Shown here: positions 16,135 to 25,463 of the stretch, in pieces
Position numbering within the stretch: the stretch's first letter is position 1
Layout: the number at the start of each line of letters is the position of its first letter
Source of the DNA: Ureibacillus sp.
GTDB lineage: Bacteria > Bacillota > Bacilli > Bacillales_A > Planococcaceae
Assembly: GCA_031178355.1 (NCBI GenBank)
Contig: JAPSJC010000010.1
Span: 1-50,240, forward strand
Reading direction: 5' to 3'
Length of the DNA: 50,240 nt
Position numbers and translations under genes: made by a program
Notes under the pieces: model-generated
The model's database searches: none
Told to the model about the DNA's origin: nothing
What the model saw: the letters and a program-made list of their open reading frames with translations, nothing else

Positions 16135-19100
16135 TTAGTTATTAATGTAATAACGGTATCCTTTTTGCTCTTTCACTGTTTCTAATAATTGTTGGTACAT
16201 CTCTTTTGTTTCCACTTTTTTAGGTCGTTTCGTAAACATATCTGTACTCCCAATTAAAATTAATAGTTCTCTTGCACGTGATAATGCAACATTTAAGCGT
16301 CTATAATCCTTTGCAAAACCGATATCACCGTGTTTGTTATCATTGTTGCGAACCATACTTACTAAGATGACGTCCATTTCCATCCCCTGGAATTTATCTA
16401 CAGATCCAGTTCTAATATGTAAATGTTCAAGATTTAATACATCTATTAAGCGATTTATCCGTTTCACTTGTTCAGCATAGAAACTAATTACACCAACAGA
16501 CTTATGTGTATCTTGTTCAAAGTCTCCTTCTAGCTTTGCATGGGCGATAGACTCGTTTAAATCAATTAGCATTTTTCGAATGACATTAAGCTCCGTTTCA
16601 TTAAATAAACTTGAGCCCTCTTTCATACGTTGTTCAAAATAAGGCGATTCGTTAGGGATATCAAACCATAATAAATGATCATTACGAGTAATAAATTTAC
16701 TTTCTAATTTATGATCTCGTAATGCATCTGAATCAGGTAAACCACATTTTAAAGAATCATTTTCATTTTGATAGAAGGGAGCGATGGTTTGCATAATTTT
16801 CTCATGCATTCTATATTGTATAGCCAACATCTGCTTGTTTGATCGAGGTAAATTTTTATATAATCTTTCAAATAATGATTCCTCTAATAATTTTTCAAGT
16901 TCTCGTTTTTGTTCAAAAGTATTACTTTCCTTTATCACTTCTTCTAATGTTTCCTCAAAAGTTTCATCCCCAATTAACGGTGGAAGTTGATGATGGTCTC
17001 CCACCAGGACGATTTTCTTACCCTTCAGCATCGGAAGTAATAGTTCTGGAGGTGTTGCTTTTGAAACTTCATCGATAATCACAACATCAAATATAGGATA
17101 GTTGTCCATAAATTCTTTATTTGCAGAGGCAACACAAGTTGTACCAATTACATTTGCATGTCTAACATACAATTTTCGAATTTCCTCTAAGTCATGTTCT
17201 GTAGACTGGTCTAATAAAGATTTCCACTCTTTTTGTAAATCTTGTGTAATCGGAAGCATCTCTATTTTTGTCGTTAATAACTCGATTTCGACTTGTAAAT
17301 CGTCCATTTTTTTTGTCGTTTTTTCTAATTCTGCTTCAGGATTTTGCTTTGTAATTTGTTCAACCTCAGTATATTTCTTTTCAAGTTGAATACCTGCAGA
17401 ATTTAACTTTTTTAATTCTTCAATCATGTCTGTTAGTATTTTTTGACCATTTGACAGCTCAGCACTTACCTGTTCTTCTTCAGATTGTTTTGCAGTTAGC
17501 TTTGATTGTAGTTCTGTAAGTTTTTCTTTATCACTAATCAGTTTCTCTATCCCTATTTTCACATCAGCAAGTGTTGATTCAAGCTCTTCAACAGATAATT
17601 CACTTTCAGCTGTAACAGAGAGTTTTGATCTTTCACTCATTGTTTGTTGATAGAGGTTAGTAATTTGAAGTTCTTTATCTTTTAGAGATTGAATGATTGT
17701 TTTATTACTGCCTTCTTGATTCGAAAGTTGGTCAATAACTTCTTCTTTTATTTTTTTAAAAACAACCATTGATTCTTCGATAAGCGCATTATATTTTTCT
17801 GTAACTTGATTAATGTAGAGTTTTCTTAAGTATAGACCTTGTATAGAACGAGTCCCATTTTCTTTATTAATTTTCTTTTGTGCAAAAGCATAGCTTAACT
17901 TTGATAAAAACTCGTTTATTTCTTGTAATGAATAGTGATGATTTGGTGGAATATTATCAATTTGAACAATAATTCCTAATGTTTGTTTTGCATATTCTAT
18001 GGCTTTGTTTAATCGGTTGGTAATATCTTTTAAAAATTGGAAACTTTGAATTTGAGTTTGAATCTTCTCAAGATCCGAGAATAATTGATTGATGACAAAT
18101 CCTCTTCGGATATTACGGCTATCGATAAAAGTTTCAATATCGTACACCTTTTTAATTGCGTTGACTTCATCGATAGTGTTATTTAAATTCGAAGTAGTGG
18201 AGTTATACTTTCCTAACTGATCATGTATTTCAGATAATTGTAATTCATATTGACGAAGCTGCTTCGTTAATTTTGAATATTGGATTGTTTGTAGTAATAA
18301 CTCAACTTGGTCATGTTTTCTTTGTATATTCGTCAGAATTTCATCAATAGAACCTATTTCATTAATTACTTGTTCCAATTCCTCGATTCTTGATGAAATC
18401 TTTTTTTTCGATTCTGTTAGTTTTTCTAGCGTTTGTTCTGTTTTTTCCCGTTCTTTTTTTAGTGGAATTATTTTCTTTTTCAATTCAGAAATATCTTCTG
18501 TTATGGTTATAAGTTCTTTTTTCGCCTGTTGTTTCTTTAATACAGCTTCTTGAAGTATTAATTCTTTCTCTTTTAGATTGTCAATTTGTTCATAGCAACT
18601 CGTTATTTCATCTTGTAATTGTTGTTCTTTACTTTGATGTTGATTAATTTCGCTTGTAACAGCTTCTAATGTTTGTGATTTCCAATAGTCCGCTACATTC
18701 TCTTCAATAAATTTCTTACCTTCTTCTTCAATACTTTCTGTACGACCATATCGAAGAATCCGAATATCTTTGTTTGATAATAATCGACCTAACGCATTGT
18801 CAACAGCTAAGTTTGATTGAGATGCGATTAAAGTCTTTAATCCTGCTTTTGAATTTTGATAGCAGATTTCAGAAATAACAGTTGTTTTACCTGTACCAGG
18901 AGGACCTTGAATGACATAAAGATCTTCCGCCTTTAGGGCTCCATGAACTGCTTCACGTTGATATTCATTTAAGTTATTGTGAAATTCTATTTCAATGTCT
19001 TTTTTACTCTCAATAATTTTCGGCTTGTCTTCAAAGAGGATATTTTCTAAGTTCGCATTCGCCGATAAACCGTCTTTTAATCTTTCAAATCCTTTTAACA

Positions 19101-19899
19101 AACGGTTTAATTGTGATTTTGTTGAGGCATTGCTAAATGTGATATATTCAGAAGTAAAGTCAACTTCGTTCTTTTTTGCTAGTTTCGAAACAAAAGGACT
19201 TAACTGAATATCAATCTGTCGATTACCACGATTTACTTTTGTAACTTCCCCAATCTCTTTTCTAAACCCTTTAATATATGCACTTAAACCTTTTATTTGC
19301 TTCCATTGTTTGTCGTCAATACCCTGACATCGTAGAGTAACAGCTGAATAATCGGACTGAAATTGTACAGAATCAAATGTTGCATCAATATCTTCTATAT
19401 CAGCATTTTTATTTAAAACTTTTAAATAACCTTCCCAGCTTGTGATTCGTTTATTGACGTAGTCAAATCGTTCCTGAGCTACTGGTAAATCAGCTAGTAA
19501 TTGAATAAATTCTTTCGGATATGTATGTCCACTTATACGAGATGCAACAAAGTGAATACGAATAGGTTTTCTGCGATTTGTTTCAACGGGTGTATTTCCA
19601 CCTCTTGTTCGAAAACTTTTTGCAACAAGTCCATTTTTAAGGTCAAATGCGCAATCCATAATGACTACTCGACCACCAAATTTTTTTGAAAGTATATTGT
19701 TACGTTTATTATCAAAATATATAGATAGTGATATTGATGTTTGGTCAATTGATTGTTTCTCTATATAAACTAGGTATGATTGTTGTAATTTGAAAAAGGC
19801 ATGTTCATCTTGAAAATGTTCGTTAATAGCAGTACGTGCGGTATTTGTTAAGACAATAAAACATTTTACTGTATCTATTTCTGTTAGTTTTTGTACCAT
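16135..19899 (-). CDS. UPF1/DNA2-like SF1 helicase with a long internal coiled coil
   Basis: A 1254-residue predicted cytoplasmic helicase. An N-terminal region of about 310 residues has no motif that I recognise. The helicase core then shows the Q-motif region LNEYQREAVHGAL, Walker A GPPGTGKTT (about 332-340), motif Ia LIASQSNLAVDNAL, Walker B IIDEVSKA (about 940), GDHHQLPP, QYRMHEKI, GVISFYAEQV, SVDKFQGME and NVALSRARELL. Between motif Ia and Walker B lie roughly 500 residues of Lys/Glu/Leu/Gln-rich heptad-like coiled coil, an SMC-like insertion. The family unwinds DNA or RNA by ATP hydrolysis; which one is unclear. The ATG at 19899 has AAAGGAGG 7 nt upstream; an in-frame TTG at 19929 lacks one. 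It is the first gene of a two-gene unit with the winged-helix protein. A repair or defence role is possible; no other defence gene adjoins. Confidence 0.85.
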   Translation of the reverse strand: MVQKLTEIDTVKCFIVLTNTARTAINEHFQDEHAFFKLQQSYLVYIEKQSIDQTSISLSIYFDNKRNNILSKKFGGRVVIMDCAFDLKNGLVAKSFRTRGGNTPVETNRRKPIRIHFVASRISGHTYPKEFIQLLADLPVAQERFDYVNKRITSWEGYLKVLNKNADIEDIDATFDSVQFQSDYSAVTLRCQGIDDKQWKQIKGLSAYIKGFRKEIGEVTKVNRGNRQIDIQLSPFVSKLAKKNEVDFTSEYITFSNASTKSQLNRLLKGFERLKDGLSANANLENILFEDKPKIIESKKDIEIEFHNNLNEYQREAVHGALKAEDLYVIQGPPGTGKTTVISEICYQNSKAGLKTLIASQSNLAVDNALGRLLSNKDIRILRYGRTESIEEEGKKFIEENVADYWKSQTLEAVTSEINQHQSKEQQLQDEITSCYEQIDNLKEKELILQEAVLKKQQAKKELITITEDISELKKKIIPLKKEREKTEQTLEKLTESKKKISSRIEELEQVINEIGSIDEILTNIQRKHDQVELLLQTIQYSKLTKQLRQYELQLSEIHDQLGKYNSTTSNLNNTIDEVNAIKKVYDIETFIDSRNIRRGFVINQLFSDLEKIQTQIQSFQFLKDITNRLNKAIEYAKQTLGIIVQIDNIPPNHHYSLQEINEFLSKLSYAFAQKKINKENGTRSIQGLYLRKLYINQVTEKYNALIEESMVVFKKIKEEVIDQLSNQEGSNKTIIQSLKDKELQITNLYQQTMSERSKLSVTAESELSVEELESTLADVKIGIEKLISDKEKLTELQSKLTAKQSEEEQVSAELSNGQKILTDMIEELKKLNSAGIQLEKKYTEVEQITKQNPEAELEKTTKKMDDLQVEIELLTTKIEMLPITQDLQKEWKSLLDQSTEHDLEEIRKLYVRHANVIGTTCVASANKEFMDNYPIFDVVIIDEVSKATPPELLLPMLKGKKIVLVGDHHQLPPLIGDETFEETLEEVIKESNTFEQKRELEKLLEESLFERLYKNLPRSNKQMLAIQYRMHEKIMQTIAPFYQNENDSLKCGLPDSDALRDHKLESKFITRNDHLLWFDIPNESPYFEQRMKEGSSLFNETELNVIRKMLIDLNESIAHAKLEGDFEQDTHKSVGVISFYAEQVKRINRLIDVLNLEHLHIRTGSVDKFQGMEMDVILVSMVRNNDNKHGDIGFAKDYRRLNVALSRARELLILIGSTDMFTKRPKKVETKEMYQQLLETVKEQKGYRYYINN

Positions 19900-19980
19900 G
19901 AACATACCTCCTTTCGTTAGTTTACACAAACGTCATTATAACAAGTTTCGACAGATGTTTGTAGTGAAGAAAATAAATTA

Positions 19981-20010
19981 AAATAAAAAGGACTAGCACT
20001 TGCGCTAGTC
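19981..20010 (-). terminator. Terminator of the thioesterase gene
   Basis: Stem GACTAGC/GCTAGTC (19991-19997 and 20004-20010), 6-nt loop, then CTTTTTATTTT on the minus strand. Confidence 0.85.
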
Positions 20011-20016
20011 AAAGTT

Positions 20017-20439
20017 CTACTTTTTATGAGTAATTTCAGCGTATTTCGCATCCCATTCTGGATCTACTTTACTCAATGGATAGGGTCTAAAATTGTCTTT
20101 CTTAACTAAAGTATGTAATGAAGTAGCGGTCGCTGCAATTGAACCATCTTCATGAAGAATTTCATAACCATATGTAGTCTTCAATTTTGAATGGGTTTCA
20201 ACCCATGTACGCACAGTAGCAACTTGCCCATATCGCATTGCCTTTTTATATTGGATAGAAAGATCGATTACAGGAGAAATGTATCCTTGATCTTCAAGTC
20301 TCGCATAGTTAAATCCGATATCTGATATAAGCTGTGTTCGGCCAATTTCCATCCAAACTAAATAGTTAGCATGGTACACAACACCCATTTGATCAGTTTC
20401 TGCATATCGAATTTCTACCTTTTTTTCACTTACAAACAT
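20017..20439 (-). CDS. Acyl-CoA thioesterase, YbgC/4HBT hotdog family
   Basis: A 140-residue single hotdog-fold protein. The signature RYAETDQMGVVYHANYLVWMEI matches the YbgC/4-hydroxybenzoyl-CoA thioesterase motif, with the catalytic Asp in TDQMG. It should hydrolyse acyl-CoA thioesters in the cytoplasm; chain length is not predictable. The ATG at 20439 has AAGAGGTG 6 nt upstream; a GTG three codons earlier overlaps that ribosome site and was rejected. It is transcribed alone, upstream of the helicase unit and separated from it by a terminator. Confidence 0.88.
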   Translation of the reverse strand: MFVSEKKVEIRYAETDQMGVVYHANYLVWMEIGRTQLISDIGFNYARLEDQGYISPVIDLSIQYKKAMRYGQVATVRTWVETHSKLKTTYGYEILHEDGSIAATATSLHTLVKKDNFRPYPLSKVDPEWDAKYAEITHKK

Positions 20440-20620
20440 CCTATTCACCTCTTATTTCATTATACATGAATAAAAATTAGCTGCAAAATGATTGATTTCT
20501 TTTAAAAGTTAAATAATAAGAGATAGTAATTACTTCATATTAGTTACCACATCATATATAATGATGAATGGCCTGAATTGGCAGACAGTCCAAATAAAAG
20601 CATAACAGGATGTGACTTTA

Positions 20621-20998
20621 ATGATAAAGATTGAATTACCAAAACCAGATGTCATTATTTATCAAAGAAAACAAGAACTTAAAGAAGGTGAGGCACCAAT
20701 TACACCTATTAATGGATTTATTGATTTTCATAAAATTACTCGAGATAAAGGCGGATTCTTCTTATTTTACAATAGAGAAAATGAAGTTTTATTTGTTGGG
20801 AAAGCACGTAAACTACGTCAAAGAATAAAAAAACATTTTGAAGATAACGTTTCACCAATTAAAAATCATCGAGATGAAGTTTATAAAATTGAAGTGTATG
20901 AAGTAGAAGATCAAATGGAACGTGAAATTTACGAGACATATGCTATTAATTTCCTTCGTGCAAAATATAATGTAGAGAAAGTTTTTTACCAAGACTAA
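20621..20998 (+). CDS. GIY-YIG nuclease-superfamily protein, YurQ-like
   Basis: A 125-residue protein with a UvrC N-domain-like GIY-YIG core: GGFFLFYNRENEVLFVGKA stands for the GIY...YIG pair (here GFF and FVG), followed by the conserved Arg in KLRQRIKKHF, and Glu in REIYETYAINFLRAKYN. It resembles the short Bacillus UvrC-related protein YurQ. The altered GIY/YIG tyrosines leave nuclease activity uncertain. The ATG at 20621 lies 10 nt after AGGA; a GTG at 20612 is too close to it. A TATAAT-like -10 occurs near 20557. A bidirectional terminator follows. Confidence 0.8.
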   Translation: MIKIELPKPDVIIYQRKQELKEGEAPITPINGFIDFHKITRDKGGFFLFYNRENEVLFVGKARKLRQRIKKHFEDNVSPIKNHRDEVYKIEVYEVEDQMEREIYETYAINFLRAKYNVEKVFYQD

Positions 20999-21001
20999 TT
21001 T

Positions 21002-21040
21002 AAAAGGCCGTTCCTCTTTTGAGGGAACCGGCCTTTTATA
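21002..21040. terminator. Bidirectional terminator
   Basis: Stem AAAAGGCC/GGCCTTTT (21002-21009 and 21030-21037), with an inner TTCCTC/GAGGGAA pairing. It serves the GIY-YIG gene on the plus strand and 21043-21627 on the minus strand. Confidence 0.88.
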
Positions 21041-21042
21041 AT

Positions 21043-21627
21043 TTACTGATTTAGTCCAATTAGAGTAGTAATTTGTTTAAAATCTTCCATGACATAGCCT
21101 TTATTATTCATAATATCGTTAAACCATGGTTCCACCTGCTTAGTAGCATGCTCTTCCGGTTGTTCGTCATGATGTAAAACAAAAACAATATAATCGATTA
21201 ATTTTGTTCTTTCTTTATAAAATTCTGTTCTCTTTTTGAAATCCTTATTTACCTCAATATTAAAAATCTCACCTAATCGAATAATGCCTTCATTTACATG
21301 TTGTTCTGCATATAATGAGGACCCAACTATTGCTAGTTTCTGGTTAAATGTTAAGGGTAATTGTTTGAAGTAAGTGGACATCAATTCTTCTGTTTTTTGA
21401 ACAATGATTTGTAATTGTATTTTTTGTGCCGTTGTTAATGAATGAGTTTCTTCAAAAATCGGCAAAATTGTATAAGCTTGATCCATTAAGGATTTTATTT
21501 GTTCGAAACGTTCAGAATTATAAGGCTCGTTTACTCGACGGTAGATTGTTTCTGCTACATATAATCGTTGTAGATATCCTGTTAATAAAATCATGCCATT
21601 ATATTGTTCAGTAACTTTGTTTGTCAT
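21043..21627 (-). CDS. Helical protein of unknown function
   Basis: A 194-residue soluble, mostly helical protein with no membrane segment or motif that I recognise. It carries clusters such as LQLQIIVQKTEELM-like amphipathic helices and LIDYIVFVLHHDEQPEEHA. AAGGAGG lies 9 nt before the ATG and the shared terminator follows, so it is a normal expressed gene. It stands alone on the minus strand, with no partner to hint at a role. Confidence 0.7.
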   Translation of the reverse strand: MTNKVTEQYNGMILLTGYLQRLYVAETIYRRVNEPYNSERFEQIKSLMDQAYTILPIFEETHSLTTAQKIQLQIIVQKTEELMSTYFKQLPLTFNQKLAIVGSSLYAEQHVNEGIIRLGEIFNIEVNKDFKKRTEFYKERTKLIDYIVFVLHHDEQPEEHATKQVEPWFNDIMNNKGYVMEDFKQITTLIGLNQ

Positions 21628-21921
21628 TTGAAATGACCTCCTTCTATATTTTTATGGCCATTCCTTCAAATATTAGTCTATTAGACACTACCATAAAAAA
21701 ATGAAAAAAGGTATAAATTTGCACTATACTCTAAATTGATACTTAATTGATTAGTTCTACTTGGAGTTTTTTTGAAACTTTTCACTCATAATAACCGTAT
21801 ATAAATTGAAACATGATCATTCTATGAAAATTAGTACCATTTCCCTTTTTATCGAAGATCATTTGTTATAATAAGTATTAGTACATAAACATTTGTGCTA
21901 ATAAAGGATGGAGGATTTAAA

Positions 21922-22395
21922 ATGAAAAAAATATCTATACTTCTATCAGCTACATTACTTGCCTTTACTTTAGCATTTTCAAGTGTAGGCTCTGTATTTC
22001 TTTTTGGTGATGATGTGGAAACTGCTGAGGCGAAATCTTACAAATCTGGAAAAAAGGGATTTTCGAGCACACCAGGGAGTAATAATACAAACATTCAAAA
22101 CAAAGATGCTGATACAACAAACACATCTACTGTAAACAAATCTACAAATAATACAAATACAACCAACAAAGGCGGCGGCTTTACTGCTGGAGGCTTGATG
22201 AAAGGTTTATTCGTAGGTGGATTAGCAGGTTTATTATTCGGTAGTCTATTCTCAGATATGGGAATGATCGGTAACATCTTAGGATTTGCCATTAACGCGA
22301 TTGCTATTGTGGTAATTATCGCGCTTTGCGTTAAAATCTTCCAAATGATTACACGTAGAAAAGATAAAGAGGTTACGGAAAATTGGAGAAAATAA
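21922..22395 (+). CDS. Secreted/membrane protein resembling the N-terminal part of Tim44-like proteins
   Basis: A 157-residue protein. Residues 1-36 form a signal peptide (KKISILLSATLLAFTLAF, cleavage likely after AEA). A low-complexity Asn/Thr/Ser linker follows (about 45-90), then a Gly-rich hydrophobic stretch (GGGFTAGGLMKGLFVGGLAG) and a membrane helix (about 120-145) with a basic end RRKDKEV. Signal, low-complexity linker, Gly-rich segment and helix is the layout seen before the Tim44 domain in bacterial Tim44-like proteins, but that domain is absent. The ATG at 21922 has GGAGG 7 nt upstream. It overlaps the next gene by 13 bp, so the two are translationally coupled. A TATAAT sits at 21867-21872. 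Confidence 0.72.
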   Translation: MKKISILLSATLLAFTLAFSSVGSVFLFGDDVETAEAKSYKSGKKGFSSTPGSNNTNIQNKDADTTNTSTVNKSTNNTNTTNKGGGFTAGGLMKGLFVGGLAGLLFGSLFSDMGMIGNILGFAINAIAIVVIIALCVKIFQMITRRKDKEVTENWRK

Positions 22396-22676
22396 CATTA
22401 AGTGAACAAGAAGTAGTAAATGCTTTATGTTTATTTCATGCAAAGTTTAGAAAAGTTGACCCCAGTGAGGTAGAAGTTGAGTTAATGTATGATGATATTG
22501 GTGGTTTTACTGCTGAGGCTTCTGTTAATGGTCAACTGGATGTATACAATACTGTGAATTTTATAACTGCAATCAGAGTTTACATTGATGAACAGTTACA
22601 ACGCGATTCAATGTCTGCAAGAATTGTACTCGATCTTCACGATGATGAAGGAATAATCGCAAATATTGAATGGTAA
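22383..22676 (+). CDS. DUF2653 / YxcD-like protein
   Basis: A 97-residue acidic soluble protein. Length and sequence (SEQEVVNALCLFHAKFR, VEVELMYDDIGGFTAEA, near-C-terminal DLHDDEGI) match my memory of the Bacillus YxcD family, DUF2653, whose function is unknown. It starts with TTG inside the end of the upstream membrane-protein gene, with GAGG about 10 nt before. The overlap implies coordinated expression with that gene. A strong terminator ends the unit. Confidence 0.75.
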   Translation: MEKITLSEQEVVNALCLFHAKFRKVDPSEVEVELMYDDIGGFTAEASVNGQLDVYNTVNFITAIRVYIDEQLQRDSMSARIVLDLHDDEGIIANIEW

Positions 22677-22683
22677 AAATCAA

Positions 22684-22716
22684 CGTGCAATCATTGTAAT
22701 ATGATTGCACGTTTTT
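22684..22716 (+). terminator. Terminator of the two-gene unit 21922-22676
   Basis: 11-bp stem CGTGCAATCAT/ATGATTGCACG (22684-22694 and 22701-22711) followed by T5. It may also serve the convergent minus-strand gene. Confidence 0.88.
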
Positions 22717-22984
22717 ATTGGTCCAATTCTTTTTTATCAAATACTACAGTGTTTTTAGTATTAGCAATGCGATCCATAATGTGATAATAAACTACATTGC
22801 CATTAATTAGTTCTAAGAAAAATTCTATCTCTGTTTCTTGATCGATTGGCCAATTTGCGATTGCTAATAAACCTTGTGCTGGCGGAACTTTTTCAAGACA
22901 TTCTAAAATTTCATGTTTATTAAAATTTAATAAATAAAACCGCCCATCACGAAATTTAGCAAAAATACAATATCTTTTCTCCAT
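22715..22984 (-). CDS. Small soluble protein, unknown
   Basis: An 89-residue protein without signal or membrane segment. It begins EKRYCIFAKFRDGRFYLLNF, ends acidic/basic and lacks a motif that I recognise. AGAGG lies 9 nt before the ATG. It is convergent with the YxcD-like gene and shares its terminator hairpin. Composition is typical of its neighbours. Confidence 0.6.
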   Translation of the reverse strand: MEKRYCIFAKFRDGRFYLLNFNKHEILECLEKVPPAQGLLAIANWPIDQETEIEFFLELINGNVVYYHIMDRIANTKNTVVFDKKELDQ

Positions 22985-23156
22985 ATTTACCGAACCTCTT
23001 TCAAAAAGTCAGAGATTAAAATTGTTAGTTTTTTCCCTATTATATTCTATTTTACAAATAATAATAACTGTTTTCAAGGTAAAATAAGTATATTCGATAA
23101 ACTTTACAATTAAAAACTTACTTAGTGTACTGTAATAAAAGAAAAGTCTATTAATA

Positions 23157-23197
23157 GAAAAACAGTATAGAGAGTTTTATCCACTCTCTATACTGTT
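23157..23197 (-). terminator. Terminator of the SLH 5'-nucleotidase gene
   Basis: 15-bp perfect stem AACAGTATAGAGAGT/ACTCTCTATACTGTT (23161-23175 and 23183-23197) with a short T tract on the minus strand. Confidence 0.82.
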
Positions 23198-23221
23198 CAT
23201 TTGTAAAGTTAGATTAATCGT

Positions 23222-25423
23222 TTATTTTACAGAAATGTCTACAATTCTTCCTTCTGTTTCAGTTGGAAGTGCATCTAATGATAGTAAATGTTCTTGTAGA
23301 TTTTCCCAGTCTGATAAGCCTAAATCAGTCACGCGACCTTCTACGTAAGCTTTAGAGAACATATCGTACCCATCTCCGCCTTTAGCAGTGAAAGCATTTG
23401 TTGCTATAGTATAAGTTTTTGAGTTTTCTAAAGCTACATAACTTCCAGAAGCATCTTTATACGTAATGCTAACTACTCTTTCCCCTGCTGGTTTAGTAGA
23501 GTCAAATTCTACTTTTGCGCCAGCAACGTGCAGGAATCCGCCATTTTCAGCTGGGTATTGACCTAAACTATGTTCAAATGCAGCTTTTAATTCTGCTCCA
23601 GTTACATCCATAAGTGCTAAAGTGTTACCAAATGGTAAAACAGTAATTACTTCAGAAACGGTGATCGCTCCAGCAGGAATGTTTGAACGAATTCCCCCAC
23701 CATTTTGGACAGCTAATACTACTTCTTTTTCTGTAAAGTTTTTAGCTTTAGCTAGCATACCATCCGTAATTAAGTTACCAAGAATCGTTTCGTTTTTACG
23801 TACACTTGGTTTAGTAGGGTCGTCACCTGTTCTAGGGTTTTCTAGTTCAGCTACAGCTGTTACACCAATTTCAGTTTCTCCAAATGCATTAACTTCATCT
23901 TGATATGGTTTTAACAATTTTAAAGCTGTTGGATCAGCTGTATAATCTCCAAGTTTAACTAGTTCTCCTTTATAGTCGACGATAACCCCTTTATCATCAA
24001 ACACAACGTCTAATGTACCTAAGAAATCACTATACTGATAAGCTTGGACAATTAAAGTAGCATCTTTTGCTAACCCTTTTGCATCTTCAGTAACTGCAAC
24101 AGGTCCATCTAGATTCGTATGACTGTGCCCTCCAACAATAATGTCAATACCATTAACAGCTTTAGCTAATTCAAGGTCATTATCAATTTCCGGGTTATCA
24201 TCATATCCAAGGTGAGAAAGTACAACGATTTTATCTACACCTAGATCTTCGAATGCCTTTACAGCTTTTTCAGCTTCTTCAATATAGTTTTCAAAAGTAA
24301 TTGCTCCTGGTGAAGAAATTGCTTCAGTTTCTTGTGTTGTTAAACCAAATATACCTACTTTTTCACCATTAACTTCTTTAACGATACCGTTATAAATTTT
24401 ACCATTTTCTGGTTCACTAGAAACTAAATCGGAGAATAAACCAGTGAATTTTTCGTCTTTAGAAAAGTCAATGTTTGCTGATACAAATGGGAAATCTGCA
24501 CCTTTAATATAATCAACTAATGGTTGGTGACCTTCTTGAGTAGATCCAGCATCAAACTCATGGTTACCAAATGTTACTGCATCATATTGCATATAGTTAA
24601 AGAATTCTAAATCAGCTTGTCCTTTAAACAAGTTATAATATAGTGTTCCGGTTGTCATATCCCCAGCATCTAATAATAATGCATCTGGTTTTTTTGCACG
24701 TATATCTTTCACAGCTGCCGCACGTTTAGGTGCATTTTCTACCCTTGAGTGTGTATCGTTGCTATGCATAATTGTTAGTTCAGTTGTAGTAGATTCAACA
24801 TTTAGTGCTTTGTAAATAAATAAAGCCGCTTGTTCTCTAGTTACAGCTTCTTTTGGAGCAAAAGTTGTAGCTGAAGTTCCTACTGTTACTTCGTTATCTA
24901 GTAATCTCTTAATATCATCTTTAGCAAAGTTATTAGATTCAACATCATTAAATGGTAATTCGCCAAAGTTTGCTTTATTTAAGTTAAATGCCTTAGCAAT
25001 AATTACTGCCAATTCAGCACGTGTAATGTTTTCATCTGGTTTAAATTTGTTATTTCCATGGCCTTTTACAATTCCTGCTGCTTTTAAAGCTGCAATTTCA
25101 TTATAAAAAATGTGATCATTTGAAACATCTGTGAAACCTGGGTTTACAATAGTTTCCGTTTTTAAATTTAAAGCATTAGCAATGATTTTAGCTATTTCTC
25201 CACGTGTAATATCATTTTGTGGTTTATATGTACCATTCGGATAACCATGAATTGCACCTAATTTTGCAAGTCCGCTAATCCCATTGTAATAAATACTATC
25301 TTTTTTAACATCTTTAAATGAAATTGATTCTGCTTGAACTGGAGCAACTAATAATCCAGATCCAACAATAACTGATGTAGCTAATGTTGCATTGAAAACT
25401 TTAGACACTGTTTTTTTCTTCAA
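23222..25423 (-). CDS. S-layer-anchored 5'-nucleotidase / metallophosphoesterase (UshA/YfkN-like)
   Basis: A 733-residue exported enzyme. Residues 1-31 are a signal peptide ending PVQA. Three SLH domains follow (about 33-80, 94-140 and 155-205; signatures TRGE, TRAE, TREQ), which anchor proteins to the pyruvylated cell-wall polymer. The metallophosphatase domain (about 213-480) has IMHSNDTHSRVE, LDAGDMTTG, FGNHEFDAG and GGHSHTN. The 5'-nucleotidase C-terminal domain (about 510-733) has NGGGIRSNIPAG and AFTAKGGDGYDMF. It should release phosphate and nucleosides from nucleotides outside the cell. It starts with TTG, with GGAGG 9 nt upstream. Two TTTACA repeats at 25501-25517 suggest phosphate control. 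It is monocistronic. Confidence 0.94.
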   Translation of the reverse strand: MKKKTVSKVFNATLATSVIVGSGLLVAPVQAESISFKDVKKDSIYYNGISGLAKLGAIHGYPNGTYKPQNDITRGEIAKIIANALNLKTETIVNPGFTDVSNDHIFYNEIAALKAAGIVKGHGNNKFKPDENITRAELAVIIAKAFNLNKANFGELPFNDVESNNFAKDDIKRLLDNEVTVGTSATTFAPKEAVTREQAALFIYKALNVESTTTELTIMHSNDTHSRVENAPKRAAAVKDIRAKKPDALLLDAGDMTTGTLYYNLFKGQADLEFFNYMQYDAVTFGNHEFDAGSTQEGHQPLVDYIKGADFPFVSANIDFSKDEKFTGLFSDLVSSEPENGKIYNGIVKEVNGEKVGIFGLTTQETEAISSPGAITFENYIEEAEKAVKAFEDLGVDKIVVLSHLGYDDNPEIDNDLELAKAVNGIDIIVGGHSHTNLDGPVAVTEDAKGLAKDATLIVQAYQYSDFLGTLDVVFDDKGVIVDYKGELVKLGDYTADPTALKLLKPYQDEVNAFGETEIGVTAVAELENPRTGDDPTKPSVRKNETILGNLITDGMLAKAKNFTEKEVVLAVQNGGGIRSNIPAGAITVSEVITVLPFGNTLALMDVTGAELKAAFEHSLGQYPAENGGFLHVAGAKVEFDSTKPAGERVVSITYKDASGSYVALENSKTYTIATNAFTAKGGDGYDMFSKAYVEGRVTDLGLSDWENLQEHLLSLDALPTETEGRIVDISVK

Positions 25424-25463
25424 ATTTAAAAACCTCCGAATTAGAATTTACAAATACAAACTT

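Noticed and set aside
16784-17389. Several plus-strand open frames of 65-95 codons inside the helicase gene
   Set aside because: They lack ribosome sites and sit antisense to a clear long gene with conserved motifs; AT-rich coiled-coil coding yields many open antisense frames.
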